A stretch of DNA of 64,000 bases from Dysosmobacter welbionis (GTDB lineage Bacteria; Bacillota; Clostridia; Oscillospirales; Oscillospiraceae): NCBI RefSeq assembly GCF_005121165.3, contig NZ_CP034413.3, forward strand, positions 558,001-622,000, given 5' to 3'. This document shows positions 41,616-51,117 of this stretch, in pieces; within the stretch, counting starts at the first letter, position 1, and each line of letters begins with the position of its first letter. The notes below the pieces were generated by a model that did not search any database, was not told the DNA's origin, and was given only the letters and a program-made list of their open reading frames with translations. Made by a program: the position numbers and the translations under genes.

Positions 41616-44600
41616 TTATTTGATCTTCAGCTCTTTCGCCATGTCATTCAGATTGATGGTCAGGATCTTGCTCACGCCCTGCTCCTGCATGGTGACGCCA
41701 TAGAGGACGTCGGCCTCCTCCATGGTTCCCCGGCGGTGGGTGATGACGATGAACTGAGTCCGGCCTGCCAGCGTCCGCATATAGCGGGCGTAGCGGGTGA
41801 CGTTGGCGTCATCCAGAGCCGCCTCGATCTCGTCCATCACGCAGAAGGGCGTTGGATGGACTTTCAGAATGGAGAAATACAGCGCGATGGCCACAAAGGC
41901 CTTCTCGCCGCCGGACAGCAGGGAGATGGTCTTGAGGGTCTTTCCCGGCGGCTGGGCCTTGATCTCGATGCCGCAGCCCAGGATGTCCTCCTCGTCCTCC
42001 AGTTCCAATCTGGCCGTCCCTCCCCCGAAGAGCTCCTGGAAGGTGGTCTGGAAGCTCTCGGACAGCAGCTTGAACTGCTCGGCGAAAATCTTGGTCATCT
42101 CCTCCGTGATCTCGCCGATGATGTTCTGCAGCTCGCCCTTGGCCTTCTCCACATCGTTGCGCTGGTCCGTCAGGTAGGTGTAGCGGGTGTTCACCCGCTG
42201 GAACTCGTCGATGGCCCCGATGTTTGGGGTGCCCAGGGCGGTGATGTCCCGCTTCAGCTCCCCGATCCGCCGGTTGGCCTTGGGCACGCTCTCCAGCTCG
42301 ATCCGCTGTGCCTGGGCGTCGGAGTGGGAGAGTTCGTAGTGTTCCCACAGCCGGTCCAGGATCTGCTTTTCCTCCATGGCGGAGGTGGCCCGCTTCTGGT
42401 CCAGCTTGGCCACCGCCCGCTCCAGGTTCAGCAGGTTCTCGTTCATCTCCTGGCCCGCCCGGTTCTTGGCAGTCCGCTCCGCCTCCAGGGCGTTCTTCTC
42501 CTCTGTGATGGCGGCCAGCCGCTGCCGGAAGGCCGCGCCCCGGCCCGCCAGCTCCTCCAGCGCCGTCTGCAATCCGGCGATCTCTTCCTCCGCGGCGGCG
42601 ATGTTTCGGCGGTAGGTCTCCGCCATCTGTTCCTTCTGCTCCCGGTCACCAGAGAGATCCGCGCACAGCGCCCGCAGGTCCGCGGCGCTGCGGACTGTGG
42701 CCTCCCGCTCGGCCGCCAGGGCAGCCAGATCGCTCTTTCTGCCGCTGATCTCCTCGGCCAGGGCACCGGATTTCTCCAGCAGCTCCGATTGGCCGGAAAG
42801 AGCCGCCTCCGCCTGGGCCCGCGCGTCCGCGGCGGCGGATTCCTGTCGGTTGATCTCCACCTGGGCGGCGGCAGACCGGGCGTCGTTGTCCGTCAGCCGT
42901 CCGGCCAGACTCTCCAGCTCGCCGACGAGGTTCTCCACGCTCTCCTCCAGGGAGCGCAGCAGGAGATCATATTGTCCCCTGATGCCCTCCAGCCGCAGGA
43001 CCTCGTCCTCTGCGTGGCGGCGCTGGGCCTCCGCGGTCTCCAGCTCGTATTGGGCGGCGGCCAGTTCCCGGGCGGTATCCTCCTCCGCCTGCTTTGCCTC
43101 CGCCAGCTTTGCCTGCATGGCAGCGGTCCGGGCGGTGAGCTGCTCCAACTCCGCGGACCGGCTCAGTACACCGGCGGACCGGCTGGTGCTGCCGCCGGTC
43201 ATGGAGCCGCCCCGGTTAATGACTTGGCCGTCCAGCGTCACGATCCGGAAGGCGTTGCGGTACTTCCGGGCCATGGCGATGCCGCAGTCCAGGTCCTCCA
43301 CCACCACAGTGCGGCCCAGCAGGTTGTAAACAATATTCCGGTACGCCGGGTCAAATGTCACCAGCCGGGACCCCAGGCCCACAAAACCAAATTCCTTCTC
43401 CACGCCTTTTTCATGGAGCTCGTCACCCCGGATGGCGGTGAGGGGCAGGAACGTGGCCCGTCCGGCGTCCCGCTGCTTCAGGTAGCTGATGGCGGCCTTG
43501 GCATCCTCCTCCCGGTCCACCACAATGTTCTGCAGTCCCGCCCCCAGGGCGATCTCGATGGCCAAGGAGTACCTGCCATCGGTCTTCACCAGATTGGCCA
43601 CCGGGCCATGGATGCCCTGCAGGCCGCTCTGTGCGCGGCACACGAACTTGACCGCCTTGGAGAAGCCCTCGTACTCCTTCTCCATCTCTGTCAGCAGGCG
43701 GCGGCGGTTTTCCAGCGCCCCCGTGTCCATGGTCAGCTGGACCCGCCGCTCCGCGGCGGCAGCGGCCTTCTTCTTCCGTTCCTCCATCCGCAGGCTGTGG
43801 CCGGCGATGATGTTGGCGGCGGCCTCCGCCTCGTCCCTGGCATCCTCCAGGGCGCGGCGGTTCTCCCGCGCCTCCTGCCGGGCGGACTGAAGCTGCTCCT
43901 CCGCGGCGGCCCTGTCTCGCTCTGCGGCCTCCCGCCGCTCCTGGATCTGCTTCTTCTCCGCGGCGGCGGCGGCCAGTTCCGCCCGCGCGTCCGCGGCGGC
44001 GGCCATGGCGAGGGCCTCCTGTGCCCGCAGGCGCTCCGCCTCGTTCTGGGCGCCGCCGGCCTGTTCCGCCATGGTCTGGGCGGTCTCCAGCAGGGCGGCC
44101 AGCGCACCGTTCAGCTCCCCGATCCGGCGGTCGATCTCCGCCACCCGGGCTTCCTGCTCCTCCGCCTGCTTCGCAAGGCCGCCGGAACGGCTCTCCGCCT
44201 CTGCCAGCTCCGCCTCCGCCCGCTGGATGTTCTCCCGGTTGTGGGTGACGGTGCTCTCCAGCACGGCGGCGGCGGACTCCTTCTCCTTGATCTGCTCCTC
44301 CAGAACGGCGGACTCTGTCCGGACACGCTCAGCCTCCATGTCCTTCTCCCGCATCCGCTCGCTGTACCGCTCCCCCTCGGCATAGAGGGCGTCCAGAGCG
44401 GCGCGGGCCTCGTCCCGCTGGGACTCTGCGGCGTGAAAGTCCGCCTCCAGCTTCCGGGCGCCCGCCTTCAGGGTGTCCAGGTTCTCCAGCCAGACGGAGA
44501 TCTCCAGAAGGCGCAGCTCATCCCGGAGCACCAGATACTTCCTGGCCTTCTCCGCCTGCTCCCGCAGGGGCTCCACCTGAAGCTCCAGCTCGGCGATCTT

Positions 44601-45182
44601 GTCATTGATGCGGACCAGATTCTCCTCCGTCCGCTCCAGCTTCCGCTCCGCCTCCTCCTTCCGGTGGCGGAATTTGGAAATGCCGGCGGCCTCCTCGAAG
44701 ATCTCCCGCCGCTCCCCGCTCTTGGCGGAGAGGATCTCATCAATCTTGCCCTGGCCGATGATGGAGTAGCCCTCCCGGCCCATGCCGGTGTCCAGGAACA
44801 GCTCCGTCAAGTCCTTCAGCCGGACAGACTGGCGGTTGATGTAGTATTCGCTTTCGCCGCTGCGGTAATAGCGGCGGGTGACGGACACTTCGCTCTCCTC
44901 CATGGTGGGGAAGATGTGCTCCGTGTTGTCCAGCACCAGCGTCACCTGGGCAAAGCCCACCTGGCTGCGCTTCTCCGTGCCGCCGAAAATCACGTCCTCC
45001 ATCTTGGCGCCACGGAGGCCCTTGACGCTCTGTTCCCCCATCACCCACCGGATAGCGTCGGAGATGTTGGACTTGCCGGAGCCGTTGGGACCCACGATGG
45101 CGGTGATGTCCTCGCCGAAATTCAGGACCGTCTTGTCTGGAAAGGACTTAAACCCCTGGATTTCCAATGCGCGCAGATACAA
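41616..45182 (-). CDS. smc: Chromosome segregation protein SMC
   Basis: An 1188-residue protein. The Walker A GPNGSGKS is at residues 31-38, two long coiled coils flank a hinge (with GALGAGLQN-like and GGSMTGGS segments around residues 520-660), and the C-terminal ATPase half has the signature LSGGEKAFVAIAL and Walker B FCVMDEIEAALDDAN. SMC dimers load with ScpAB to organise and segregate chromosomes. The start is TTG 45182 in GAGGTGAGAGTTTG. First gene of the long minus-strand block. Confidence 0.97.
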   Translation of the reverse strand: MYLRALEIQGFKSFPDKTVLNFGEDITAIVGPNGSGKSNISDAIRWVMGEQSVKGLRGAKMEDVIFGGTEKRSQVGFAQVTLVLDNTEHIFPTMEESEVSVTRRYYRSGESEYYINRQSVRLKDLTELFLDTGMGREGYSIIGQGKIDEILSAKSGERREIFEEAAGISKFRHRKEEAERKLERTEENLVRINDKIAELELQVEPLREQAEKARKYLVLRDELRLLEISVWLENLDTLKAGARKLEADFHAAESQRDEARAALDALYAEGERYSERMREKDMEAERVRTESAVLEEQIKEKESAAAVLESTVTHNRENIQRAEAELAEAESRSGGLAKQAEEQEARVAEIDRRIGELNGALAALLETAQTMAEQAGGAQNEAERLRAQEALAMAAAADARAELAAAAAEKKQIQERREAAERDRAAAEEQLQSARQEARENRRALEDARDEAEAAANIIAGHSLRMEERKKKAAAAAERRVQLTMDTGALENRRRLLTEMEKEYEGFSKAVKFVCRAQSGLQGIHGPVANLVKTDGRYSLAIEIALGAGLQNIVVDREEDAKAAISYLKQRDAGRATFLPLTAIRGDELHEKGVEKEFGFVGLGSRLVTFDPAYRNIVYNLLGRTVVVEDLDCGIAMARKYRNAFRIVTLDGQVINRGGSMTGGSTSRSAGVLSRSAELEQLTARTAAMQAKLAEAKQAEEDTARELAAAQYELETAEAQRRHAEDEVLRLEGIRGQYDLLLRSLEESVENLVGELESLAGRLTDNDARSAAAQVEINRQESAAADARAQAEAALSGQSELLEKSGALAEEISGRKSDLAALAAEREATVRSAADLRALCADLSGDREQKEQMAETYRRNIAAAEEEIAGLQTALEELAGRGAAFRQRLAAITEEKNALEAERTAKNRAGQEMNENLLNLERAVAKLDQKRATSAMEEKQILDRLWEHYELSHSDAQAQRIELESVPKANRRIGELKRDITALGTPNIGAIDEFQRVNTRYTYLTDQRNDVEKAKGELQNIIGEITEEMTKIFAEQFKLLSESFQTTFQELFGGGTARLELEDEEDILGCGIEIKAQPPGKTLKTISLLSGGEKAFVAIALYFSILKVHPTPFCVMDEIEAALDDANVTRYARYMRTLAGRTQFIVITHRRGTMEEADVLYGVTMQEQGVSKILTINLNDMAKELKIK

Positions 45183-45216
45183 ACTCTCACCTCATTCGGC
45201 CTCTCAGCCAGATCAC

Positions 45217-45237
45217 ATACTATAACTAGTATAGTAT
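45217..45237. promoter_or_regulatory. Palindrome upstream of smc
   Basis: ATACTATA-ACTAG-TATAGTAT, a perfect 8-base inverted repeat with a 5-base palindromic centre, 35 bases from the smc start. It contains -10-like TATACT/TATAGT on both strands. It may be a promoter core with an operator. Confidence 0.4.
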
Positions 45238-45383
45238 AGCAAAGCCACTCCCCTATTTCAAGGAAAAATCTCCAGGTTCGGCGGCTCCAGCCGGAGCTGG
45301 GCCGTTATCCTCGAAACAGATCTCGCTTTTTCCATTTTTTCATGTTATTCTTTTGAAAAAATAACGAGTAGAGGAGGGAGTCC

Positions 45384-45620
45384 GTGCGAGAAAAAAGCCC
45401 CCGGCTGATCGTGACGTTTCACACCACTGCCGGGGCCATCGCCACAGAGCAGCTCTGCCGCCGCCTGGGGCTGGAGGGCAAACTGATCTCCGTTCCCCGG
45501 TGCATCACATCCGACTGCGGCATGGCCTGGTCCGCGCCGCCGGAGCTGCGGGAGCACCTGGAGACCCGGCTGCAGGAGGCCGGGATCGAGACAGCCGGTT
45601 TCTATGAGCTGCCCCTGTGA
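45384..45620 (+). CDS. DUF3343 protein (putative Se/S carrier-like)
   Basis: A 78-residue protein beginning RLIVTFHTTAGAIATEQLC, the DUF3343 pattern, with SVPRCITSDCGMAW containing the paired Cys of the family. These small proteins are found with YedE and YedF and are thought to carry selenium or sulfur. GTG 45384 follows AGAGGAGGG. It is the first gene of a three-gene plus-strand cluster with yedE and a TusA-like gene, divergent from smc. Confidence 0.85.
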   Translation: MREKSPRLIVTFHTTAGAIATEQLCRRLGLEGKLISVPRCITSDCGMAWSAPPELREHLETRLQEAGIETAGFYELPL

Positions 45621-45661
45621 CGATTTTCATCCCAGCGCCGAAGAGAGTGAGGAGTGTATTT

Positions 45662-46777
45662 ATGAGAGAAAAGAGTTGGTTTCGGGAATACGGATTGATC
45701 TTGGCGGCGGGCGTGGCCGTGGGCATTGCCGCCCTGATCCTTACCGCCTCCGGCAACCCCAAGAACATGGGCTTCTGCATCGCCTGCTTCCTGCGGGACA
45801 TCGCCGGCGCCCTGGGGCTCCACAGCGCCGCCAATGTGCAGTACATCCGGCCGGAGATCATCGGCATCGTGGTGGGGGCCGCGGCGGCAGCTCTGGCTGC
45901 CAGGGAGTTCCGGGCAAAGGCCGGGGCCTCTCCCGCCTGCCGGTTTGTGCTGGGGATGTTCGTGATGATCGGTGCTCTGGTGTTTCTGGGCTGCCCCCTG
46001 CGGATGGTCATCCGGCTGGGCGGCGGCGACCTGACTGCCGTTGCCGGGCTGGTGGGCTTCATCGCCGGGATCCTGGTGGGCGTGGTATGTTTAAAGAAGG
46101 GTTTCTCCCTGGGCCGGGCCTATCCCGTCCGCATGGGCGAGGGGTTCGTCCTGTCTGGGATCCTGATGGCGCTGTTGGGGCTGCTGCTGTTGGTGCCCAC
46201 CCTGCTGAAGTTCTCTGAGGCGGGCCCCGGCTCCATGCGGGCCTTCTGGGGGATCTCCCTGGCGGCCGGTCTGGTTGTGGGCGTGCTGGCCCAGCGGAGC
46301 CGGCTGTGCATGGCCGGCGGCATACGGGACGCTGTGATGCTGCGGGACTTCAAGCTCCTCTCCGGCTTCCTGGCCATCTGGGGCACGGTCACCATTGGCA
46401 ATCTGGTCCTGGGATCCTACAGCCTGTCCGCACTGTCCCAGCCCATCGCCCACAGCCAGTACCTCTGGTCCGCCCTGGGCATGGCCCTGGCGGGCTGGGG
46501 TTCCATCCTGCTGGGAGGCTGCCCCCTGCGACAGTTGATTCTGGCCGGTGAGGGCAACGGCGACTCCGCCGTGACCGTCCTGGGCATGATCGTGGGCGCC
46601 GCCGTCTCCCACAACTTCGGTCTGGCCGGCGCGGCGGATTCCGTGGCGGAGGACGGCACCTATGTGGTCGGCGGCATCGGCACTGCCGGCATGGCGGCGG
46701 TGGCCATCGGATTCGCGGTACTGCTGGCCATCACGGTGACCCATTTGCCGAAAACGGAGGCTGTATCGCGTGATTGA
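45662..46777 (+). CDS. yedE: YedE-family putative selenium transporter
   Basis: A 371-residue membrane protein with about nine to ten spans and conserved Cys sites of the YeeE/YedE family: GFCIACFLRD, LGCPLRMV, RSRLCMAGG and GGCPLRQL. Repeated GCPLR motifs line the pore in related thiosulfate transporters. The YedE branch found beside DUF3343 and TusA-like genes is linked to selenium use. ATG 45662 follows GAGGAG. Substrate (selenium or sulfur form) is not proven by sequence. Confidence 0.88.
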   Translation: MREKSWFREYGLILAAGVAVGIAALILTASGNPKNMGFCIACFLRDIAGALGLHSAANVQYIRPEIIGIVVGAAAAALAAREFRAKAGASPACRFVLGMFVMIGALVFLGCPLRMVIRLGGGDLTAVAGLVGFIAGILVGVVCLKKGFSLGRAYPVRMGEGFVLSGILMALLGLLLLVPTLLKFSEAGPGSMRAFWGISLAAGLVVGVLAQRSRLCMAGGIRDAVMLRDFKLLSGFLAIWGTVTIGNLVLGSYSLSALSQPIAHSQYLWSALGMALAGWGSILLGGCPLRQLILAGEGNGDSAVTVLGMIVGAAVSHNFGLAGAADSVAEDGTYVVGGIGTAGMAAVAIGFAVLLAITVTHLPKTEAVSRD

Positions 46778-46908
46778 GCACACAATGTATGAAAATCGTC
46801 TATCGCCCTGTCCTGACAGGCAACCGGCGATGGCGGAAAATTTTCCCATTTTGCACAGGGAAAATCCTTGAATCTGTGCCGCATATCGCGGCGAAAGGGG
46901 AATTTGAT

Positions 46909-47109
46909 ATGGTAGATACCCGCGGATACATTTGCCCCACCCCGGTGCTGATGGTGCAGAAGGCCTTGAAGGATCGGCCCGCCATGGTGGAAGTCCTGGC
47001 GGAGGCCGGCGCAGCGGTGGAGAACATCACCCGCTTCGCCCACTCCCAGGGCTATCAGGTCAGCAAGACGGCGGACGGACCGGACTGGAAACTGACCCTG
47101 ACGAAATAA
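46909..47109 (+). CDS. TusA/SirA-like protein, YedF type
   Basis: A 66-residue protein with the CPxP motif near the N-terminus (DTRGYICPTPVLMVQKAL, Cys9) and the two-layer alpha/beta fold length. TusA-like proteins carry persulfide, and selenium-linked YedF homologues may carry selenium. It stands 131 bases after yedE, with AAAGGGG before ATG 46909; the longer frame upstream is not needed. A full-length YedF has an extra C-terminal domain that is missing here. Confidence 0.85.
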   Translation: MVDTRGYICPTPVLMVQKALKDRPAMVEVLAEAGAAVENITRFAHSQGYQVSKTADGPDWKLTLTK

Positions 47110-47112
47110 AAG

Positions 47113-47151
47113 ACAGGCGGGGAGCCCGTAGGCTCCCCGCCTGCCGTTTTT
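47113..47151 (+). terminator. Terminator of the selenium-type cluster
   Basis: CAGGCGGGGAGCC pairs with GGCTCCCCGCCTG around CGTA and is followed by CCGTTTTT. Confidence 0.85.
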
Positions 47152-47170
47152 CCTGTCCCGCGGTTTGAGG

Positions 47171-47893
47171 TCAGGATGTCTCCCGCTTTCCTTTGGCCTC
47201 CTCGATCTGGCGGTAGAGGCACTGGAGTCCGTCAGAGAGGCCGCCCACCTGGTCGATGATGCCCAGGGACACTGCCTCCTCTCCATAGACCACACTGCCA
47301 ACGTCGGCGGCCATATCGTCCTTTTTCAGCATCAGGGCCTGGAACTTCTGAGCCGTGATCTGGCTGTGGCTGGAGACGAAGGCCACGATCCGATCCTGAA
47401 GCCGCTGGAAGTAGTTGTAGGTCTGGGGGGCGGCGATGACCGTGCCGCTCATGCGGACCGGGTGGATGGTCATGGCGGCGCTGGGGACGGCAAAGCTCCG
47501 TCGGGCAGCCACTGCCAAAGGCACGCCGATGGAATGGCTTCCTCCCAGGACGATGGAGACCGTAGGCTTTGTCATGCCGGCGATCAGCTCCGCGATGGCA
47601 AGGCCCGCCTCCACGTCGCCGCCCACGGTATTCAGCAGGAAGAGGACGCCGTTCACCTCGTCGCTCTCCTCCAGCTTGGCCAGCAGGGGCAGCACATGCT
47701 CGTACTTGGTGGTCTTGGCACCGCTGGCGGCGGTGTTGTGGCCCTCGATCTGGCCGATGATGGTCATGCAGTACACGGAGCCGTGGGGCGTTTTGGTCAG
47801 GGCGGAGCCGAAGTCCACGATCTGCTGGGCGCCGTCCTTTCCGCTCTCGTCATTTTCCTCTGTGGTGTCCGCAGGTTTGGTGCGTTCTGTCAT
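47171..47893 (-). CDS. tepA: ClpP-like serine protease, TepA family
   Basis: A 240-residue ClpP-fold protein with the oxyanion strand NTVGGDVEAGLAIAELI, a catalytic-region GGSHSIG (nucleophile Ser) and TIHPVRMSG (His), as in TepA/YmfB proteins. These are cytoplasmic peptidases linked to protein export or sporulation in Bacillus. The N-terminal 25 residues are polar and disordered. It is convergent with the selenium-type cluster. Confidence 0.85.
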   Translation of the reverse strand: MTERTKPADTTEENDESGKDGAQQIVDFGSALTKTPHGSVYCMTIIGQIEGHNTAASGAKTTKYEHVLPLLAKLEESDEVNGVLFLLNTVGGDVEAGLAIAELIAGMTKPTVSIVLGGSHSIGVPLAVAARRSFAVPSAAMTIHPVRMSGTVIAAPQTYNYFQRLQDRIVAFVSSHSQITAQKFQALMLKKDDMAADVGSVVYGEEAVSLGIIDQVGGLSDGLQCLYRQIEEAKGKRETS

Positions 47894-48036
47894 GGTAAAC
47901 CCTCCTTTTCCCCGGTATTCTCTGCAATTTTATGAAAAGTACGCGCTGGACTTTCTTTTTGCCGGTTACTGTGATATGATAAAATATCTAAAGTATCTAA
48001 TCTTCTACTCTGGCCCTTCTCAATAAGGAGATTCCT

Positions 48037-48600
48037 ATGAAACAGCATTTTCAAATCCCCTGGGCTCAGATCCTGATTGTTTGCGCCGCTCTAGTTATGG
48101 CTTTTGGAATGGGGACCTCTGTTCAGGTGGAGCAAGAAGCGGTGGGGCAACGGGAAGCCTTCCGACGGAGCCTGCAAATGCTGGACCAGTACCTTTGTGC
48201 CCTATCTGAGGATCTGGGTGATCCGGATATTCTTGCCCTGGAGGCTCCCTTGGAGGATGATCGCATTCAGGAAAACCTAGTCCGGGTGCGGCGGACCTCT
48301 GTTGCCCTCAAACAGGACTATGTCTCCAACGCCGGGAGAGAGACTTCCCCGCATCCCCACGTGTATCTCTATCTCTTGGCACTAGAGGAAACGCTATTGG
48401 AGAGCAATTATCTGGATCTGGAGGCACTTTCTCAGATACTGACTATCTGCCGTTCCCTGTGGGATATTGAAACTGGACTTTCCTACAAGGAGATCATGGC
48501 CCAGCTGGAGGAAAACGTCACCTCCGGGGACTACCAGGACGCCTTGGAACTGCTGGGGATCAGCGATATGATACCAATTACCACCCAAGGAGGAACATAA
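48037..48600 (+). CDS. Membrane-anchored hypothetical protein upstream of proB
   Basis: A 187-residue protein with one N-terminal membrane helix (ILIVCAALVMAFGMGTSV, residues ~12-30) and a helical extracytoplasmic region. The Shine-Dalgarno of proB lies inside its last codons and proB begins 2 bases after its stop, so the two are co-translated. It is less GC-rich than proB. No known domain recognised; function unknown. Confidence 0.6.
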   Translation: MKQHFQIPWAQILIVCAALVMAFGMGTSVQVEQEAVGQREAFRRSLQMLDQYLCALSEDLGDPDILALEAPLEDDRIQENLVRVRRTSVALKQDYVSNAGRETSPHPHVYLYLLALEETLLESNYLDLEALSQILTICRSLWDIETGLSYKEIMAQLEENVTSGDYQDALELLGISDMIPITTQGGT

Positions 48601-48602
48601 CT

Positions 48603-49412
48603 TTGGAACAGAACAAACAGCGTATTGTGGTGAAGGTGGGCACCTCCACCCTCACCCATAACTCCGGCGCGTTGGACCTTTGGAGCATGGAACATCTGGT
48701 GCGGACCCTGGCGGATCTCCAGGGCATGGGGCATGAGGTGATCCTGGTGTCCTCCGGTGCCATCGCTGTGGGCACCGCCAAGCTGGGGCTGTCCGAGCGG
48801 CCGAAGGAGCTGCGGATGAAGCAGGCAGCCGCTGCGGTGGGCCAGTGCCGGATGATGCACATTTACGACAAATTCTTCTCCGAGTACAACCGCTCCATGG
48901 CCCAGATCCTGCTGACAGGAGATGATGTGGAGGACCCGGAGCGGGCGGAGCACCTGTCCAACACCTTCTCCGCCCTGCTGGAGATGGGGGTCATCCCTGT
49001 GGTGAACGAGAATGACTCCGTCTCCTCCGCCGAGATCGAGACCGGACGCCATAAGGTCCTGGGCGATAACGACACCCTCTCTGCCATCGTGGCGGAGCTG
49101 TGCCGGGCGGATCTGCTGGTACTGCTCAGCGACATCGATGGGCTGTACGACGCGGACCCCAAGACTCACCCGGAGGCAAAGCTCCTACACCAGGTGACGG
49201 AGCTGACGCCGGAGATCCTGGAGATGGCCGGCGGCGCCGGCAGCTGGCGGGGCACCGGCGGCATGGCCACCAAGCTCTCCGCTGCCCGCATTGCCATGGA
49301 GGCCGGGTGCGATATGGTCATCACCAACGGCAGACGGATGGAAGACCTGTATGGCATCGCGGAGGGAAAGGACATTGGAACGCGATTTGTATCGGGGAAA
49401 ACTAGGAATTGA
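48603..49412 (+). CDS. proB: Glutamate 5-kinase
   Basis: A 269-residue amino-acid kinase with VVKVGTSTLTH, SSGAIAVG, PVVNENDSVS and GTGGMATKLSAA. It phosphorylates glutamate, the first step of proline synthesis. It lacks the C-terminal PUA domain of E. coli ProB, as is common in Firmicutes. TTG 48603 is the start, with AAGGAGG about 10 bases upstream. proA follows after 99 bases and proC after one more small gene. Confidence 0.94.
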   Translation: MEQNKQRIVVKVGTSTLTHNSGALDLWSMEHLVRTLADLQGMGHEVILVSSGAIAVGTAKLGLSERPKELRMKQAAAAVGQCRMMHIYDKFFSEYNRSMAQILLTGDDVEDPERAEHLSNTFSALLEMGVIPVVNENDSVSSAEIETGRHKVLGDNDTLSAIVAELCRADLLVLLSDIDGLYDADPKTHPEAKLLHQVTELTPEILEMAGGAGSWRGTGGMATKLSAARIAMEAGCDMVITNGRRMEDLYGIAEGKDIGTRFVSGKTRN

Positions 49413-49511
49413 TGGATTGCACCCCCAGCGGAATGATTTGAAATTCGTCCGGATCCGCCGGACCCCTAAATTTCCAACTCCTAATTCCTCTTTCAAGAAA
49501 GGTGTGACGAT

Positions 49512-50759
49512 ATGACAGCATTACAGCAGCAGGGACAGGCGGCAAAGGCCGCCACCTACGTTCTGGCCACCGCCGGGACGGCCAGGAAAAACGCGGCGCT
49601 GAATGCCATTGCGGACGTTCTGACAGAGCGGCAGACAGAGTGGCTCTCCGCCAACGCAGAGGACGTGGCCGCCGCGAAGGAGGCGGGGATGCGCCCCGCC
49701 ATGCTGGACCGGCTGACCCTGACGCCGGAACGGGTGGCAGGCATCGTGGACGGCGTGCGGCAGGTGGCTGCCCTTCCGGATCCCATCGGCAGAGTGGACA
49801 AGATGGAAACCCGGCCCAACGGCCTTATCATCGGCCGGCGGCGGGTGCCCCTGGGGGTCATCGCCATCATCTTTGAGGCCCGGCCCAACGTCACCGTAGA
49901 CGCTGCGGCGCTGTGCCTGAAGTCCGGCAATGTGTGTATCCTCCGAGGCGGCAAGGAGGCCATCCGCTCCAACCGCTGTGTGGCGGAGCTGATGCGTCAG
50001 GCCCTGCGGTCCGTAGGTCTGCCGGAGGACTGCATCTCCCTGGTACAGGACACCAGCCACGAGACCGCCAATGAGCTGATGCACCTGGACGGCTATGTGG
50101 ACGTGCTGATCCCCCGGGGTGGCGCCGGGCTGATCCGGGCCGTGGCCAAGGAGGCCAGCGTACCAGTGATCCGCACCGGCGAGGGCGTGTGCCACATCTA
50201 TATCGACGATGAGGCAGACCTGGACATGGGTGCCAGCATCCTCTTCAATGCCAAGTGCTCCCGTCCCTCTGTGTGCAACGCCGTGGAGTGCGTGCTGGTC
50301 CACCGGGACGTGGCGGCGGACTTCTGGAAAAAGGCCCTTCCCCTTCTGGATGAGAAGGGCGTGGAGCTGCGGGCGGACCCGGAGGCCCTGGAGATCCTGG
50401 GCACCCGGGCGGTACCGGCAGAAGACAGCGACTGGGACGCCGAGTACGACGACTACATCCTGGCTGTCAAGACGGCAGGCGGCATGGATGAGGCCATCGA
50501 TTTCATCAATGCCCACGGCACCCAGCACTCCGAGGCCATCATCACGAAGAACTACTTCAAGGCCCAGCACTTCCTGGACCACGTGGATGCGGCGGCGGTG
50601 TACGTCAACGCCTCCACCCGGTTCACAGACGGCGGCGAGTTCGGTCTGGGGGCGGAGATCGGCATTTCCACCCAGAAGATGCACGCCCGGGGCCCCATGG
50701 GACTGGAGGAGCTGACCAGCTGCAAGTACGTCATTTACGGTGAAGGACAGGTGCGGTAA
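49512..50759 (+). CDS. proA: Gamma-glutamyl phosphate reductase
   Basis: A 415-residue aldehyde-dehydrogenase-fold enzyme with RRVPLGVIAIIFEARPNVT, KSGNVCILRGGKEA, and the nucleophile region SILFNAKCSRPSVCNAVEC containing the catalytic Cys. It reduces glutamyl phosphate to the semialdehyde with NADPH. Length and motifs are standard. Confidence 0.96.
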   Translation: MTALQQQGQAAKAATYVLATAGTARKNAALNAIADVLTERQTEWLSANAEDVAAAKEAGMRPAMLDRLTLTPERVAGIVDGVRQVAALPDPIGRVDKMETRPNGLIIGRRRVPLGVIAIIFEARPNVTVDAAALCLKSGNVCILRGGKEAIRSNRCVAELMRQALRSVGLPEDCISLVQDTSHETANELMHLDGYVDVLIPRGGAGLIRAVAKEASVPVIRTGEGVCHIYIDDEADLDMGASILFNAKCSRPSVCNAVECVLVHRDVAADFWKKALPLLDEKGVELRADPEALEILGTRAVPAEDSDWDAEYDDYILAVKTAGGMDEAIDFINAHGTQHSEAIITKNYFKAQHFLDHVDAAAVYVNASTRFTDGGEFGLGAEIGISTQKMHARGPMGLEELTSCKYVIYGEGQVR

Positions 50760-50800
50760 GCGCCTGCCGGAAGTTAAAACGCCAAGAGGGGATGGTCTCT

Positions 50801-51079
50801 ATGGCGGCGATCATTCTCTCCCTGCTGGCTGCAGCGCTTCTGTCGACCGTGCTGCTCATCCCCGCCGGACACCTGAAGCAGGCGCTGGGCATCCCGTCGG
50901 CGGTCTGTTCCGCTGCGGCGATGGGGCTGTACCTGCAGATGCGCACTGTCTCCGGCGGGCCTGGTACCGGAATAGCACTGGTGCAGCTGTACCTTCCCTG
51001 CGCTGTTTACGGACTGGTGATCCTGGGCGGCGCGGCCCTGGGTCCGACAGGATGGTGCTGCGGAAAAAAGCGAAGCTGA
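50801..51079 (+). CDS. Small membrane protein between proA and proC
   Basis: A 92-residue protein with three predicted hydrophobic segments (residues ~2-22, ~32-45 and ~60-80) and a polar end, CCGKKRS. GAGGGG is 9 bases before ATG 50801; the in-frame ATG at 50792 touches the ribosome site. Its position inside the proline genes, 41 bases after proA and 38 before proC, suggests co-expression. Function unknown. Confidence 0.6.
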   Translation: MAAIILSLLAAALLSTVLLIPAGHLKQALGIPSAVCSAAAMGLYLQMRTVSGGPGTGIALVQLYLPCAVYGLVILGGAALGPTGWCCGKKRS

Positions 51080-51117
51080 ACATCTGATTCTGATTTGAAA
51101 AAAGAGGTTGATGCACA

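Noticed and set aside
41589-45239. A 1216-codon open frame opposite smc
   Set aside because: It is antiparallel to a full-length smc with all its motifs, has no ribosome site and reads as low-complexity Leu/Gly/His-rich protein, the usual GC-rich shadow.
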